A program made the translations under genes and the position numbers. Shown in pieces: positions 1 to 12,600 of a stretch of 64,000 nt of DNA. The notes under the pieces were generated by a model that was not told where the DNA came from, searched no databases, and worked only from the letters and a program-made list of their open reading frames with translations. Each line of letters starts with the position of its first letter. The stretch's first letter is position 1. Source of the stretch: Tethya wilhelma (taxonomy: Eukaryota; Porifera; Demospongiae; Tethyida; Tethyidae); assembly GCA_964030475.1 (NCBI GenBank), contig CAXIPT010000003.1:4462131-4526130 (forward strand), given 5' to 3'.

Positions 1-65
1 CAGGACGAAAATACAAGATTATAGATTAGAGTCATTTCAATTCAGGGCAAGAGCGAACAGAGGTA

Positions 66-153
66 GCCTAGCTTGTTCCCAGGCTCCTTCCTCACGAATA
101 TTTTCAAAGAAAATAATACAGAAAGTGGGAGAAGGCCTGGGAATGAGGCTAGG
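66..153. repeat. Imperfect inverted repeat, possible small MITE
   Basis: TAGCCTAGCTTGTTCCCAGG on the left pairs imperfectly with CCTGGGAATGAGGCTA on the right. Similar TAGCCTCGTTCCCAG (about 18658) and AACCTTGTTCCCAGGC (about 19451) fragments occur elsewhere in the window, suggesting a dispersed family. Confidence 0.5.
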
Positions 154-238
154 GGTACGAAATGGTTCATTGTACACTGGAATGGGTTATTCTGATTCGG
201 GAATGGGACCACACATAAGTGGACACACACACACACAC

Positions 239-522
239 CTCTTTCCCAAGGTAGGACTCTTCCTTTTCAAAGATGAGGACCAGTGGCGTCCATTGAGCTG
301 CTGGCAACTTCAGAATCTCATCATCACTACACACACACACACACACACACACATACATACACAGTCAAAGCACTTGAAACAATATTTAGCAACTTAGCAA
401 CAACTGCTTCCATCATAGCTTACATTATTGGATCAACTTGTGGCCAATTGTGGGGAAGGGGAGTCATTGAGAAGGCATGGTCTATCATGAGATGTAAAAC
501 TTCATTTTTACTTCGTGAGCCT

Positions 523-566
<44 letters not shown>

Positions 567-1158
567 AGTACGACATGTCCACTATAAGGACATTCATTCA
601 TCTCACCAACAACAGATTTCTTGAAATCCACTGGCTTGGCATCTCGTGGGTTGAAGAACTAGCAACAAACACACCCAAATAAAGACACACATATCACAAA
701 TAGTGACACTCATAAAACACACATGTAGACATACACAACTAACAATACAAGGAAGTTAAGGTACCAATATCCCCACACAATATGGCCACACTCACCTTCA
801 GTGTAGGGAACCCCTGCACTCCATACTTGCTGCACTCCTGCTGGTTCTCCTTCCCCTCAGAACAATCTATGACACCGATTCGTACGACACTGGACCACTG
901 TCGAGCAAATTCACCAATCTCTTTCATGGTGGGTGCGAAGTGCTGACAGTGTCCACACCAGCTGGAGTAAAACTCCACCATCCAGCTGGTGCTGCTGTTG
1001 GTCAGTGCTCTTGTCACTTCACCGCTGCGCAGACATACAATGCCCGGAGCTGGAGGGTCGTAGAGGGAGCAGTGTTGTTTGCAACACACAGGGTAGGCTA
1101 GGAGGAGCAGTGAACAGAGGAGAGCATTGATGGATGACTCCTTGACATGACGTGGCAT
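239..1158 (-). CDS. QSOX1: Quiescin sulfhydryl oxidase (QSOX), 5' exons only
   Basis: N-terminal part of a flavin-linked sulfhydryl oxidase that makes disulfides in secreted proteins. Exons: 796-1158, 607-658, 424-520 and 239-326; all three junctions are phase-consistent. The start at 1158 begins a hydrophobic signal peptide (residues 1 to about 24). Exon 1 then carries the first thioredoxin domain with the redox motif WCGHC and the cis-proline segment GFPTLK. Exon 2 continues FFNPRDAKPVDFKK. Exons 3 and 4 enter the second, redox-inactive thioredoxin fold (LVLIFEKEESYLGKE, very like vertebrate QSOX). The helical region and Erv/ALR domain should lie left of base 1. An in-frame start at about 1233 looks like an ORF extension, because the signal peptide starts at the ATG at 1158. 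Exon 4 is bounded on both sides by CA/GT repeats that also form its splice sites. PDI-type proteins were considered, but the second-domain match favours QSOX. Confidence 0.85.
525..563. repeat. (GA)n microsatellite before QSOX exon 3
   Basis: On the minus strand a (TC)n run that ends CTCAATAG, directly the exon 3 acceptor (521), so it serves as the pyrimidine tract. Confidence 0.9.
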
Positions 1159-1607
1159 GAAGCTGAAGAGTGATGGTGTGAGAGTGGAATGATTGTTCTG
1201 ACCTCTCTGACATGTGCTCGAATAACTGGGCACAATTGAAACGTAAATATTATAGCAAATAAAATATATACTTGGCTAGTAGCTAAGCAAGTATACGTTT
1301 AATACCTGGTTCGAGACCTAGACATGGGTAGTCAGTTTCCCAAATTGTGATAAATACACTCTATTTATTGCGCACCTAGTATAAATGACATCATCCCTAG
1401 ATCTGCTGTAAAGTATTACATCAACATAGATTGTATTATTTTGTACATAACCATAATGAAAAAATATTTGAGGGTGCAATCACTTACATATAGTGCAAAG
1501 TACATGACCAGATAAAAATAAGATTTTACATAATGATATCGACACAAAAAGAAACAATGCATACACATATAATATGACAATAACAAAAATAGAACTCCAA
1601 CATTAAA
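1159..1607. other. Intergenic region between CLOCK-like 3' end and QSOX 5' end
   Basis: About 450 bases, AT-rich from about 1240 on. It must hold the 3' UTR of the CLOCK-like gene and the promoter and 5' UTR of QSOX, both on the minus strand. I see no conserved coding sequence, tRNA or repeat element in it. Confidence 0.5.
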
Positions 1608-2560
1608 TTAAGAATGACATGAAGGTAAGTGTATCCCAAGAATGTCCGTAAGATTTTGCGGCCTTGTTTGTGATGTAGGAATTAGGTTTTCAGGAATACT
1701 CGGTAAGGACGACTGCATAGAATGTGGCGGGTTGCTTTGAAGCTGTTCGTACATTGCATTGTGAGCTGCTAAACTATGTTGTTGAGACTGCTGGGCTCCG
1801 AACAAACCTTGAGACATTTGAGTCATTCCCATATTGTTCCCGAAGGGTGTTTGGTGTTGCTGTGCATGAGGGGGAAAAGTGCCGACAGGAAAATGTGGTG
1901 CTTCAGACACAGAGACGGTTTGTCTAGAGAGAGTCTTGTCAGGTGTGAGAGAGACTGTGTTAGGGATCGACAGTGAAGGATGGTGGTAGGTAGGGAGGCA
2001 CTCTGGAGATTGAGACTGTACACTATACAGGGGTAATTGTTGAGAGAGAGGGTTGGATTTGGTCGTACAAGATTGTTGCTGAGCAACGTGGGTCTGTTGT
2101 TGAGATGGAAAGTTTTCGACCAACGTATCGCACCAGCTTGTCATTCCTTCGCCAGCAAAGTCAGAACAAGTGATGGGCACATTGTGAGATACGGCAGGGG
2201 TGGTGGGACAGGAGGAAGGCATCGAAGACGAGGCCTTCACCAACATGTCCATTTGACCAGGGATGGCGGGACTACCCACTGAAGTAATACAACGCATTAC
2301 GTGCTGGGTGACCATGTAAAACTGATTTCTCTCTTTCTCAAAGAGCATTTGTTGCTCCAAGAGCTTCCTCTGAAGTTCAAAGAGCTCTTGGTTCTTTTGA
2401 TCGAGCTGCTTCTGGATGTCCTGAATCGACTGAGCAGCTGTTGATTGTGTGGTGATGGTGGAAGTTGGTTGTGGCTGGGAGGTAGCGGAAGAGAGGAGGA
2501 GAGAAATGTCTGGTGGTAACTGCAGACCTTGGAGACTTCCCAGTGACATATTCACGGCAG

Positions 2561-2594
<34 letters not shown>

Positions 2595-4115
2595 GTGTGG
2601 CATTTCGACTGGCATGGATACGTTAGAGAGTGAATTAAGAGATGTGCCCACCAGTGTGGGCTGCTGCTGCTGCTGCTGTTGATGGTGGGAGATGTTGATG
2701 GACTGAGAAGGATCTGCCGAGAGAGAAGCCCCTGCAGGTTGTGCTGTCGGTGGATTGATAGAGGATGGCTGTTGTGTAGATGAGCGGACGTGACTCTCTT
2801 CCTTGATGAGAGTAGGTTCGTATTTCTCGTTTCCATCTGTATCGGGAAGAAGCTTCCGGCTGCGAAAGAACCGATGCTCCGGCAACACCTGGTCACTACC
2901 CAGCGTGCGATTCATGAGCAGGATGTGATCAGGCTTGTTGTTCCACGGATCGTAGGAGAGGTAGCCTTTGGAGATGAGCCACACGTAGCGCCCTCCCTTT
3001 GTGAGGATCCTGTAAGGAGTGGTGGTGCCGAGACCGCTGGAGAGGATGCTCGAGAGACCCTCTCCCACGTCCAGGATGTGATACGGGTCGACGTACTCGA
3101 AGAAAGAGGAGCCGATGATTTCGTGGTCCATGTAGCCGAACACGAGAGTGGCGTGTCTGTCAAGGTCGATGATTCTACCCTCGCACGTTATTCTCATCTC
3201 AAACTCAAAGTTGACATCGTTTGTACCAACAGAGAGATCAATCAACGTGAATGTTGTTGGTAACTTCCCAAGAATGATCAGACATGAGTGTTGTTCTGTA
3301 GTGGGTGTGGGAGGAAGTATGTCTTCTCCAGTGGGGCTTGGAGGCATCGAGTTGCGCCTGCTAATGATGGACGCTTGGTTCCACTCCCTCAAGTAAGAGA
3401 GACACAAGAAGGGAAGGAATTGCGGAAAGCAGCCCGTCTCTCCACCGTAGAGTTGGAAACGACAATCAAATGTCTTTGGTGGATAGGCAATGATGGGACT
3501 GTTCTTGGTCTGGACTTTGTCGCTGTAGAGTGAGGTATCGAAGAGCCCCTGCACTGTGTCGTGGTCGTCACCGTGAATGTAGTCGTAGATGTTTTGACCG
3601 ACCAGACGCGTTTGAAGGTGACCGAGTAGCGAGGTGATCAATTCGGTCGAGTAGAGTATACGCCCACTATCTGATACCACTACCAAAAACATGTCGTAGG
3701 AATCGATAAAGAAGTTAAGCAACTGGCCTGGATCGAGCAGACACTGTTCCACTTTTGTAGTAGATTGAGGGGAGGTCTTGGAAACCTTTGGTTGCTTAGG
3801 AGTGCTCTTTGTTGGCTTATCCTTTTCAGTGGCTTTGCTCAAGTCGTAGTACACTTGGATGCAATTTACAGCCTCCCGAAGTGTGGTCACCTTGTCCATC
3901 TTTCGTGGGATGTCCTTTTCACTGACCATTGAAAGCAACATTACCAACTCATCAAAGTACTGGTTCATGAGGACCCTGCGCTTTTGCTCACTCTCTTTGC
4001 GCCCTCGCTTCGGTGAGGCTGTATACTGAAAGTCATCCTCAGCATTGTTGTTGCTACACACTGAGCCAGAAGGTGAGATTACCTTCTGGTAATCTTTCAA
4101 GGCTTTTACAGACAT
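1608..4115 (-). CDS. CLOCK: CLOCK/NPAS2-like bHLH-PAS transcription factor
   Basis: Single-exon protein of 835 residues starting at the ATG at 4115; an in-frame extension to 4205 lacks family similarity. A bHLH domain covers residues about 36-90: basic region KRGRKESEQKRR, with the Glu and Arg that read E-boxes, and helix 2 beginning PRKMDKVTTLREAV as in CLOCK/NPAS2. PAS-A follows at about 131-260. PAS-B at about 318-430 contains YRILTKGGRYVWLISKGY and WNNKPDHILL, the CLOCK-type signature. The C-terminal half is rich in Gln and Ser, with polyglutamine runs (DNA 2563-2592 and 2661-2680) and a helical Q/E/L segment near residue 590, resembling the CLOCK activation region. CLOCK heterodimerises with a BMAL/ARNT partner to drive E-box genes. 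ARNT or NPAS4 relatives are possible, but the KMDK and WN.KP motifs favour CLOCK. The lack of introns is odd beside its intron-rich neighbours. Confidence 0.72.
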
Positions 4116-4661
4116 ATTTCTTGGATTTGTGTACCTTGACCTGCACATAAACAAAGACCATGCCCAGGTTATATCGACCCGCTGAAAGCGAGACTTAAGC
4201 TGCAACTACTACGCTAAAAATAACCCCTTTTTTCAGTGCGTGTAACACTCAAAGACTACATAATTTGTAAAACCTTGACCTCCAATTTAGGAAGGCTACA
4301 GCCGCTCGCTCACACCTCACCTTTTCTTTCCAAAAATAATTGGCCAAGTTATTAAACGAGAAATCCGTCCAACAAATCAAAGAGTTCGTCTGCCGATATA
4401 GAAACTGCAACAAACTCTATTATTTTAAGCTTTACTCTTCAACTCTTTGTCGGCAACGAAGTGAGGTATTCATGTTCAACAAGTCATAGGTATTTGTTGT
4501 TACGGTCTCTTATCTAAACTAACACAATAAACACGTGCAGGTGCCATTCATTTATGACGTAATTAAAAACAACAGTGATAGTAACATGATGCAATGAATT
4601 TTGCTAAAAGCTACAATCCTCAACAGGTGGACTGTGCACAGGTTTAAAATAGAGTTTCTTG
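4116..4661. promoter_or_regulatory. Upstream region of the CLOCK-like gene with E-box and bZIP-like sites
   Basis: The space between the p67phox-like stop (4662) and the CLOCK-like start (4115). It holds a canonical E-box CACGTG at 4532-4537 and a CRE/PAR-bZIP-like ATGACGTAA at 4554-4562. Both motif classes control clock genes in animals, so feedback control is plausible. That is inference from motifs only; no coding potential was seen here. Confidence 0.4.
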
Positions 4662-7034
4662 TCAAACATCTTTAACATAAGACTTTGGAAAGATCCCAGT
4701 ATTGTTTAGACACCGGCCTTCATACCAGCTGTCATTAACTATAATAATTTATACAGGGGGAAAAAGAAAAGGCATGATTTACTTCGGATATTCTTTATTA
4801 ATTGTGCATGCACTTACTGTCAACAACAACTTGAATTACATCACCGGCATTAAAACTCAGCTCATCGTCAAAGTTGGCATTATAGTCGTAAATGGCAACA
4901 ACTTCTTTCAGTACCTCGTCTTCTACTTCTGGTGATGACTGCATGCATGGTGATAACATGCATGTGTACGTACATGTGTATACATGTGCATGTAAAATCA
5001 AGGGATAAAATTATAATCTGATAAAGTGTGATACCTCGTGTTTATCATAAGCCCAAAGTGTGAGCCTGAAACCATCTTCTAAGGTAGCAGTGACTTCCTT
5101 GAATGAAGTCTCATCGACTATCTCTCTGAGGTCGCCTGTCTTCTTCTTCGACCACAGTGTGAGACTGTACTCCTGACAGTTGAACTTCTTACAGATGGCT
5201 TGTTGAAGTTGAGCAAAGTTGGTCGACATGTTCAGCCGCAAAGCGCGAGTTGTTGTATAGTGGACTTTAATAGTCATCATTCCCTGTATAAAGCAATTTA
5301 CACACACCAACACAACTTTTTTTTAAAGAAGATTTACCGATTACATAAACTTGTCTAAACTACAAAGAACCCACAAAACAGGACAAACAAATATTTTCTA
5401 CTAGTACACAGGTTTAATTAGCCTTCACTGGTAATTCGAGGCTTACCACAATGTCATGACATGGTACAACAAAGGAAGAGTACTCACTAAAAAAGGAAAA
5501 AAAAAAGATTCCAAAAACTTACAGCATTAGCTGGACGGATCTTCTTTGGTGGACCTCTGAGATCACTCGGCTTGACTGGAGATTTGGGACCCTTACGAAC
5601 GTTACCGTCGGGATGAAAAGGGGGAGGGGCCACATCTGGTTTCGGGGGACGTTTCCCAGCTGGCGGTTGTACAACAACTTTCCTAAATTCATCCGAGTCC
5701 TGCACATTTCTCTTTCCCGGCTTCTCGTCTTCACGAAGGCTTGAGTTACGACGCGGTATCTTCATATTGGGCATGGGCGGGGGGACATTGGGCTTCTTGG
5801 GAGGCCTTGCTACGTCTGTCCGCTGTGGAGAGACAGGTCGTTTGGGCAGGGGACTAGGGGATCTCTGACGGCTCTTGGCATCCTGGATTTTGTACAGAAA
5901 ACAACAACAAACATCACAGAATAATTCAATATCGGACAAGAATGTGAGTCAAACATATTATGCGTGTGTCGCAGTGGAATGTGGAGGTATGTACACTGAA
6001 ATTCAGCCAAAAGGTATTATGTCTCCTTATAACAAGAGTGAGACAAACTTACACAGTCACATACACACACAAAACTAGTCCGACCGTTGCATGTCCAGCA
6101 TTAATACTACCCACAAACACGCAATAACACACTTGTCACACCACTCACCTGTACTCCAACAAAACCAGTGTAGCTATCGTTGTCCACCACTGAAGACAGA
6201 ACCTTGGCCTCTCCCAAAAAATTGACGTCCTTTAGTACAGCTGTCTTGGAACGAGGAGGCTGAAACACCAAGGCCTTGTCGGGCAGCTTGTAGGGTAGGA
6301 ATTTTGAGCCAGCCTAATTTACAAAGATCATGTAGCAGTGGTATTATAAAAATGAAACGAGTAATCACATCAAGACACGGCACTTAAGTGCTTAATAGAC
6401 AGGGTGCAGTGGGAACATATTTCAAAAATTTACACTAGAACTGCGTTGAGTTAAGGACCTTTTGAAGTGACATAAGGAGACGAGCGTTTAATACGAAAGA
6501 CAACTTGAACACTAATGACATTGTACTGCATAACAACACTTTAGGTTGTCTCATAATCCTGCATGTACTGGGTGGTCTTACCCGGACATTCTCCAAAGCA
6601 TCAGTGATAATCTTGTGCCTATTCTCTGATGTCACTGCAGAGAGCTCCTTGGCCTTCTCAAGCTCATCCTTGGCTTCATTGGTCCTCCCCATTGCCATGT
6701 AAGCATTGGCACGGTTGTACATCACCTGAGTAATTGTGGGGTTATTCCCAATGGATATCAACATGCACTTGGAGTTGAAGGAATCAAATTCTATTTCTAA
6801 TTGTTTAATGACTTAGTATGTTGAGCAGGTAGTTCTTGTTTGGTAATCTGTTAGGAGTCAACGCCTAAACATGGAGCAATAAATGTAACTCACCTCACAA
6901 GCGTAAAGTTTGTACAGTAATCCAAGTTGCTTATAATCAATGAGTGCATTCCCTCTAAATGTCTTCATGGCTATGTCAAAGTCTGCCATTGCTTCATTGT
7001 ACCTGAACATATTGGTACACACACAATAGTAAGT

Positions 7035-7130
<96 letters not shown>

Positions 7131-8234
7131 TTATACCGTAATTTGACTCATATTCGCATTGGGGAAATTTTCTTACGCGTTGCCGTGGGCGAAAATTAAA
7201 CACTCGAAATTTTGATGACCCATTACCAATATTAATGCGGGTGCTACACATGTACGAAAATTAAACACGCGAAATTTAAAAGTACGAAATATTTTCAATG
7301 TGAAAATATCTCAAATTACGGTAGTTTGGAAGGGTAAGTTCAGTTGGTCAGAAATGCCCCTTAATTCTGACCTTCTATAAATGGTCACAATTAGTGGGAA
7401 ACAAACATCATCAAAGGGAATAGTGTGACTAGATGTCCTTCCTATGGTTTGATCATTTCAACCTTAAATGGATTGCAAGTGGATAAAACTATGAAGCTTC
7501 AATTGGACCACCAGATTAACATGTTGTAGTATCCATTGTAGTCTATCGAGCTAGACCCTTTTTTCTACCATCTCCCTGGCGTTAGGCAGCGGTGAGAAAA
7601 GGGTCTAGCTCGATAGACTATATCCATTGCTGAACATAACATGGACTGCATAATGAATGACTGTACATTCACACATGAGGTATATTATATACACTATATT
7701 TGCACCTCGAGTGCTAAACATACTGCAAACAGACCTCTTCTTTTGCAGGTGTACACATCCTCTTTGAAAGAACCCAATTGCCATGTGGGGGTCCTTTTTC
7801 ACAGCTATATCCAGATTCTGTACAATGAACAAAATGATTGATCATTAGTACCCATTAACACTCTAAATGCACGTGTTTACACTTCCATGGTTTGCATTTT
7901 CACTCTAAAGTCAGAATTTATAAACTATCCTATCTCCAGGCAAGCCCTGAAGCATGACAATACATTATCTATAGGCTGACGGGCATTACCAAATAGCTGA
8001 TTAACAATCATAACATGACCATGTACAGAATTTGTTTCACACACTATCGTATCTTTTTACCCTTTCGGCATCTTCCAGATTGCCTAGTTTGATGAACATT
8101 GATGCTATGCTAAAGTAGATTCTTGCTCCTGGCTCTGGCATTTCTGTCCAAGTGTCAATGGCTTCTTCATATCTACCATTGATGGCCATTTCAACACCAT
8201 TATTCCACAGGAGAATAGTGTCCTTGAGCGACAT
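4662..8234 (-). CDS. NCF2: p67phox/NOXA1-like NADPH oxidase activator
   Basis: Nine exons, all phase-consistent: 8061-8234, 7735-7817, 6894-7002, 6582-6725, 6149-6313, 5523-5882, 5035-5283, 4818-4938, 4662-4738; 493 residues. It is the cytosolic activator of the superoxide-producing NOX complex. TPR repeats (1 to about 168; start MSLKDTILLWNNGVE as in p67phox) should bind GTP-loaded Rac. The activation domain is visible at about 205-221 (VLSSVVDNDSYTGF). A Pro- and Lys-rich segment fills 226-345. A PB1 domain lies at 346-428 (LWSKKKTGDLREIV), and a C-terminal SH3 at about 438-490 (VVAIYDYNANFDDELSF, WYEGRC, GIFPKSYV). The central SH3 of vertebrate p67phox is missing, so the architecture equals NOXA1. 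Intron 2 carries two small inverted-repeat elements and a long CA repeat. It is head to head with MORN5. Confidence 0.9.
7038..7128. repeat. (CA)n microsatellite in p67phox-like intron 2
   Basis: About 90 bases of nearly pure CA dinucleotide. On the minus strand it lies just 5' of exon 3, whose acceptor is at 7003. Confidence 0.95.
7136..7321. mobile_element. MITE with TA target-site duplication (Tc1/mariner-like ends)
   Basis: A 186-bp element flanked by TA at 7134-7135 and 7322-7323. Terminal inverted repeats start CCGTAATTTGA on both ends. Inside are two copies of a motif like CGAAAATTAAACACNCGAAAT (about 7191 and 7256). It has no coding capacity. A TA duplication is typical of Tc1/mariner-mobilised MITEs; the family assignment is inference. 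Confidence 0.7.
7539..7620. mobile_element. 82-bp hairpin MITE with exact 9-bp target-site duplication
   Basis: Perfect 24-nt terminal inverted repeats beginning TAGTCTATCGAGCTAGACCC enclose a short loop. The element is bounded by identical 9-bp direct repeats TATCCATTG at 7530-7538 and 7621-7629, which strongly supports insertion by transposition. A 9-bp duplication suits Mutator-like mobilisation, though that is inference. It lies in intron 2 of the p67phox-like gene. Confidence 0.85.
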
Positions 8235-8397
8235 CTTCAGTTGTCAGAATTTGAATGATCTCGATGAAATGAAACAGCTACGATCGCACGGTTCAGTTTC
8301 AAGTGATTCACACACAGGAAGGGCAATCACAAACAAACAGTGGGTGACGATTCTTCATAAAATATTTCAATATTTTTTTCCGTTAAATTAGGTAAAC

Positions 8398-8430
8398 CAC
8401 GTGGCCCACTTGTTGTTGCTAAGCAACAAC
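8398..8430. promoter_or_regulatory. E-box and RFX X-box between p67phox-like and MORN5 starts
   Basis: The two divergent genes start only 205 bp apart. The MORN5 side holds CACGTG at 8398-8403. Next comes the perfect palindrome GTTGTTGCTAAGCAACAAC at 8412-8430, whose core GTTGCT-A-AGCAAC fits the RFX X-box used by ciliary genes. It ends 9 bp before the MORN5 ATG. MORN5 relatives are ciliary or sperm proteins, so RFX control makes sense. Confidence 0.65.
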
Positions 8431-8439
8431 TACACAAAG

Positions 8440-9480
<1,041 letters not shown>

Positions 9481-9636
9481 GAGCACAGTAGTACCACGCA
9501 CAAACCATCTTACGAATTATGTCAAGCATCACGTCACACTTGTGTGTATTACATTTTCATGAGTTTGTTAGTGTCTGCTGAATGCTAAAGTATCTCAAAT
9601 TTTAGGTATACATAATGAAAACACTACACAGTCGTG

Positions 9637-12600
9637 CTAAAAGAGGTGGCCTTCAGTTTTCATAGCCCTCTCAGCTGTTCTAATCCTCTCACCAATGTCC
9701 ACGCCACTACCAGACTTAACACCGCTGGTGGTGGTGGTGGTGGTGGTGGTGGTGAGGAAGTGTTTCATGAACACTAGTAGTTCATCACGAAGAGACTTCA
9801 GATGAGGCAGGGGGGCCACACGAGAGAATATCGAACTAACTACTTCCTCACTGTTGTCAAGAAGCAGCGAGGAAAGGAGCCTCTTGTAAAATCTTACACC
9901 TACTTTATCCAGCTTCCCAAATTCAGCTACCTGTTTGGAATAAAAAGCACACATTATTTTTCTTCAAATCTCAAACCTGCCATGTGCAATGAAATGACTG
10001 ACCCTAAGCACTGCAAGGGAAAGTGCTTTATTTGAAATGAGGTGAGACGTCATTTTGGCGAGATTCGAGCGATTGGCAGCTGACAGTGTACCGAGTGATT
10101 TGAACCTATCCCACAGTGCATACTGAAAGGTAACTTGGTGGCTTCGCTTGAATTCACACAACTTTTGTGCCAGGAAAGCATAATACTGATTGTACGTCCG
10201 TTCCTGCAGGCAGCAATCCACCAACACATGTACCACTTCTCTTTCCTGCACTTCCTTAAGACCAAGCTTCAGTAGCTTCTCAAATGCATCAGCATAGTCC
10301 TACAGATGTATATATGTATGCATGTATGTGCTTACTTTTCCGTTAGCAAAAGTTTGGTGAAATAAAGAACGTACTTCGCTTGTCATAAGAACACAGAAGA
10401 TGTTCTTTCTGAGGTCTGTGTTCATACGTTGCTTTCTAGCTAGGTCCAGCACCCACGAATCAGCAGATGGATGAGAAGCAGCTCTGTTAGCTTTAGCTGG
10501 TGTGTCAATAGTGTCTCTACCAGTCCAAGCCGAGCCAACAATCCACCACCTGCCTAGAGATGTGGGAGTTTACAGTGGAGTTATACTATCAGTAGCACAC
10601 AAATGAACAGCAGCAATAAAGAGATATCCAAGCTCTAGTAAACTCACCACGTTTGTCTGCATTCAAAAGGTCACTCCATGATATCTTCAGCTGTCCCTCA
10701 TCCAAGGAACCTATGATACCATGCACCATAAAACCAATGCATGCCAGCAACAATCACTATGTTTTAGTGGCCCTATACCTGTAGTTCTGACACTTCTCTG
10801 TAGAAGTTTTTTCATGTGCTCTTGAAGTGATGGATCGTAGTTGGGAATCTTGCGAACATTGTTGGTACGGAGAGCAGAGATTGTGTCCAGCATGAAACGC
10901 ATTCTTGATCTGAAATATGTGCATACAATATCAGGCCACTTAGAAGCACATCATTTCATGGGTTATATGTGTGCAGTAACTTACGACTCTGTAAAGGATG
11001 ACGATGCAGCTTTGGACTGAATTTGCAGAATGATTTCCTGCAGTTATCAAAACTAGTGCTCTCTTTCTCTCTCTCTCTCTTGCCTAAATTATACCCTGTG
11101 ATTGTGCACATACTGACATACCTTCAATGAAGATGCATCATCTTTTCTGATTTCCATTCCAGTATCTGTTGAAGAGAGCTACACATAAGCTTTGCAGAAT
11201 CTTAACATTTGGTGAGACTTGCTTACTCTTGAGCAACAGCAACAGTAACTCTACATCTCTTTCAGTGAATGATTCAACTAACTTGCGAATCACATCATAG
11301 ATCAGTAAACAATGGATCACCTGTGAAGTTAAAACACCAACACCATACTGCCTTATATTGCTAGTGTCACTTATACCATTTATAGCAAGATGAAACATTG
11401 TGGGGCAAGCCTGTGCAAACTGAGATCTTCATGCACACATCAATCTAAAACACTCAGTTAATTCAACCTTACTGGTCTACTTTGCTTCATTTAGCATTTG
11501 CCGCTAGGTTTGACCAATAAAGCTCAAACCAACTTACAGAACTCATTCTGTAATTTTTTCTGAGCATCCAGAGCTTACTTTATATCTTTTAGTGTTCTTT
11601 GCATGCATGGATACTTACGCGATAGTTGTAGAGATGTGCTAGAAGTAGCACAACACAGTCGCACTCTTTCCCCCTGCCATAGTTTTGACCATCTCTAAGT
11701 AACTCATCCAGTTTGATAGCCAACGACTGTACAACATGGGCGCCTGCACATTTTCCATGACAACATCTGATCACATTTTATGACTGGACTACCAACTGAC
11801 CTATTTCTGGTCCAACATTTGAGTGCAAAATGGCTACCAACATTGTATGCTCCAAGGCAAAACGGTCTGCGAGCAACATAGGTGTGACACAGGCCTTCAT
11901 GAGTACCTCAGTCAATGTGGTGTTCATGTCTGCATGTATTATGATGAGGATGTGATTTTATTATTCCAGCTGCAGCTGATGCTCACCATTCCTACTGTTC
12001 TGGAGATAAAGCTGCTCTAATTCACTTGATATGGACTTCATGTTCGATTCACTCAATCTGCCACAAGACAATTCAAACATGGAAAATTCATAATTTGTGC
12101 TACAGGAGTGATACAGTGGCAAAGTTTTTACCTGTTTACAAGTCCTTGAACTCTCTTCGTTAATCTTTCAAGATTTCTCGAACTCTTTGCTTCAGTTCTC
12201 AAATGTGGGGGGACATATTTACTGGAGGTAGCAGTTGATACTTCATCGGCAACACCTTTGTCTTCATCCATTTCACCTCCGTCACTCTCTCCAAGACTCT
12301 CATTGGATGAGGAGTCAGTTGATTCATAGCCATCGCTGTGTTCAAAGCTCACACTATCATCTTCGCCCTCACCCTCACCCTCACTGTCTGAACCACCATC
12401 ATCACTGAGTGAGTCCATTTCTTCCTCTTCATTTGAAACATTTTGATAGTCCTGACTGAATGAATCTTGTTCTGCTTCATCAGAGGTTGTATCATCATCA
12501 CTACTACCAAAGTCTTCAGTGCTGAATCTAACACTCTTTGATGGTGTAGCCAAGTGTACTTTGTTTGTGTTGGTCTTGATGATGCTTCGTTTTGGAACGG

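Noticed and set aside
2790..3263. 157-codon plus-strand ORF opposite the CLOCK-like gene
   Set aside because: Antisense shadow of a conserved PAS-B coding region; no family similarity.
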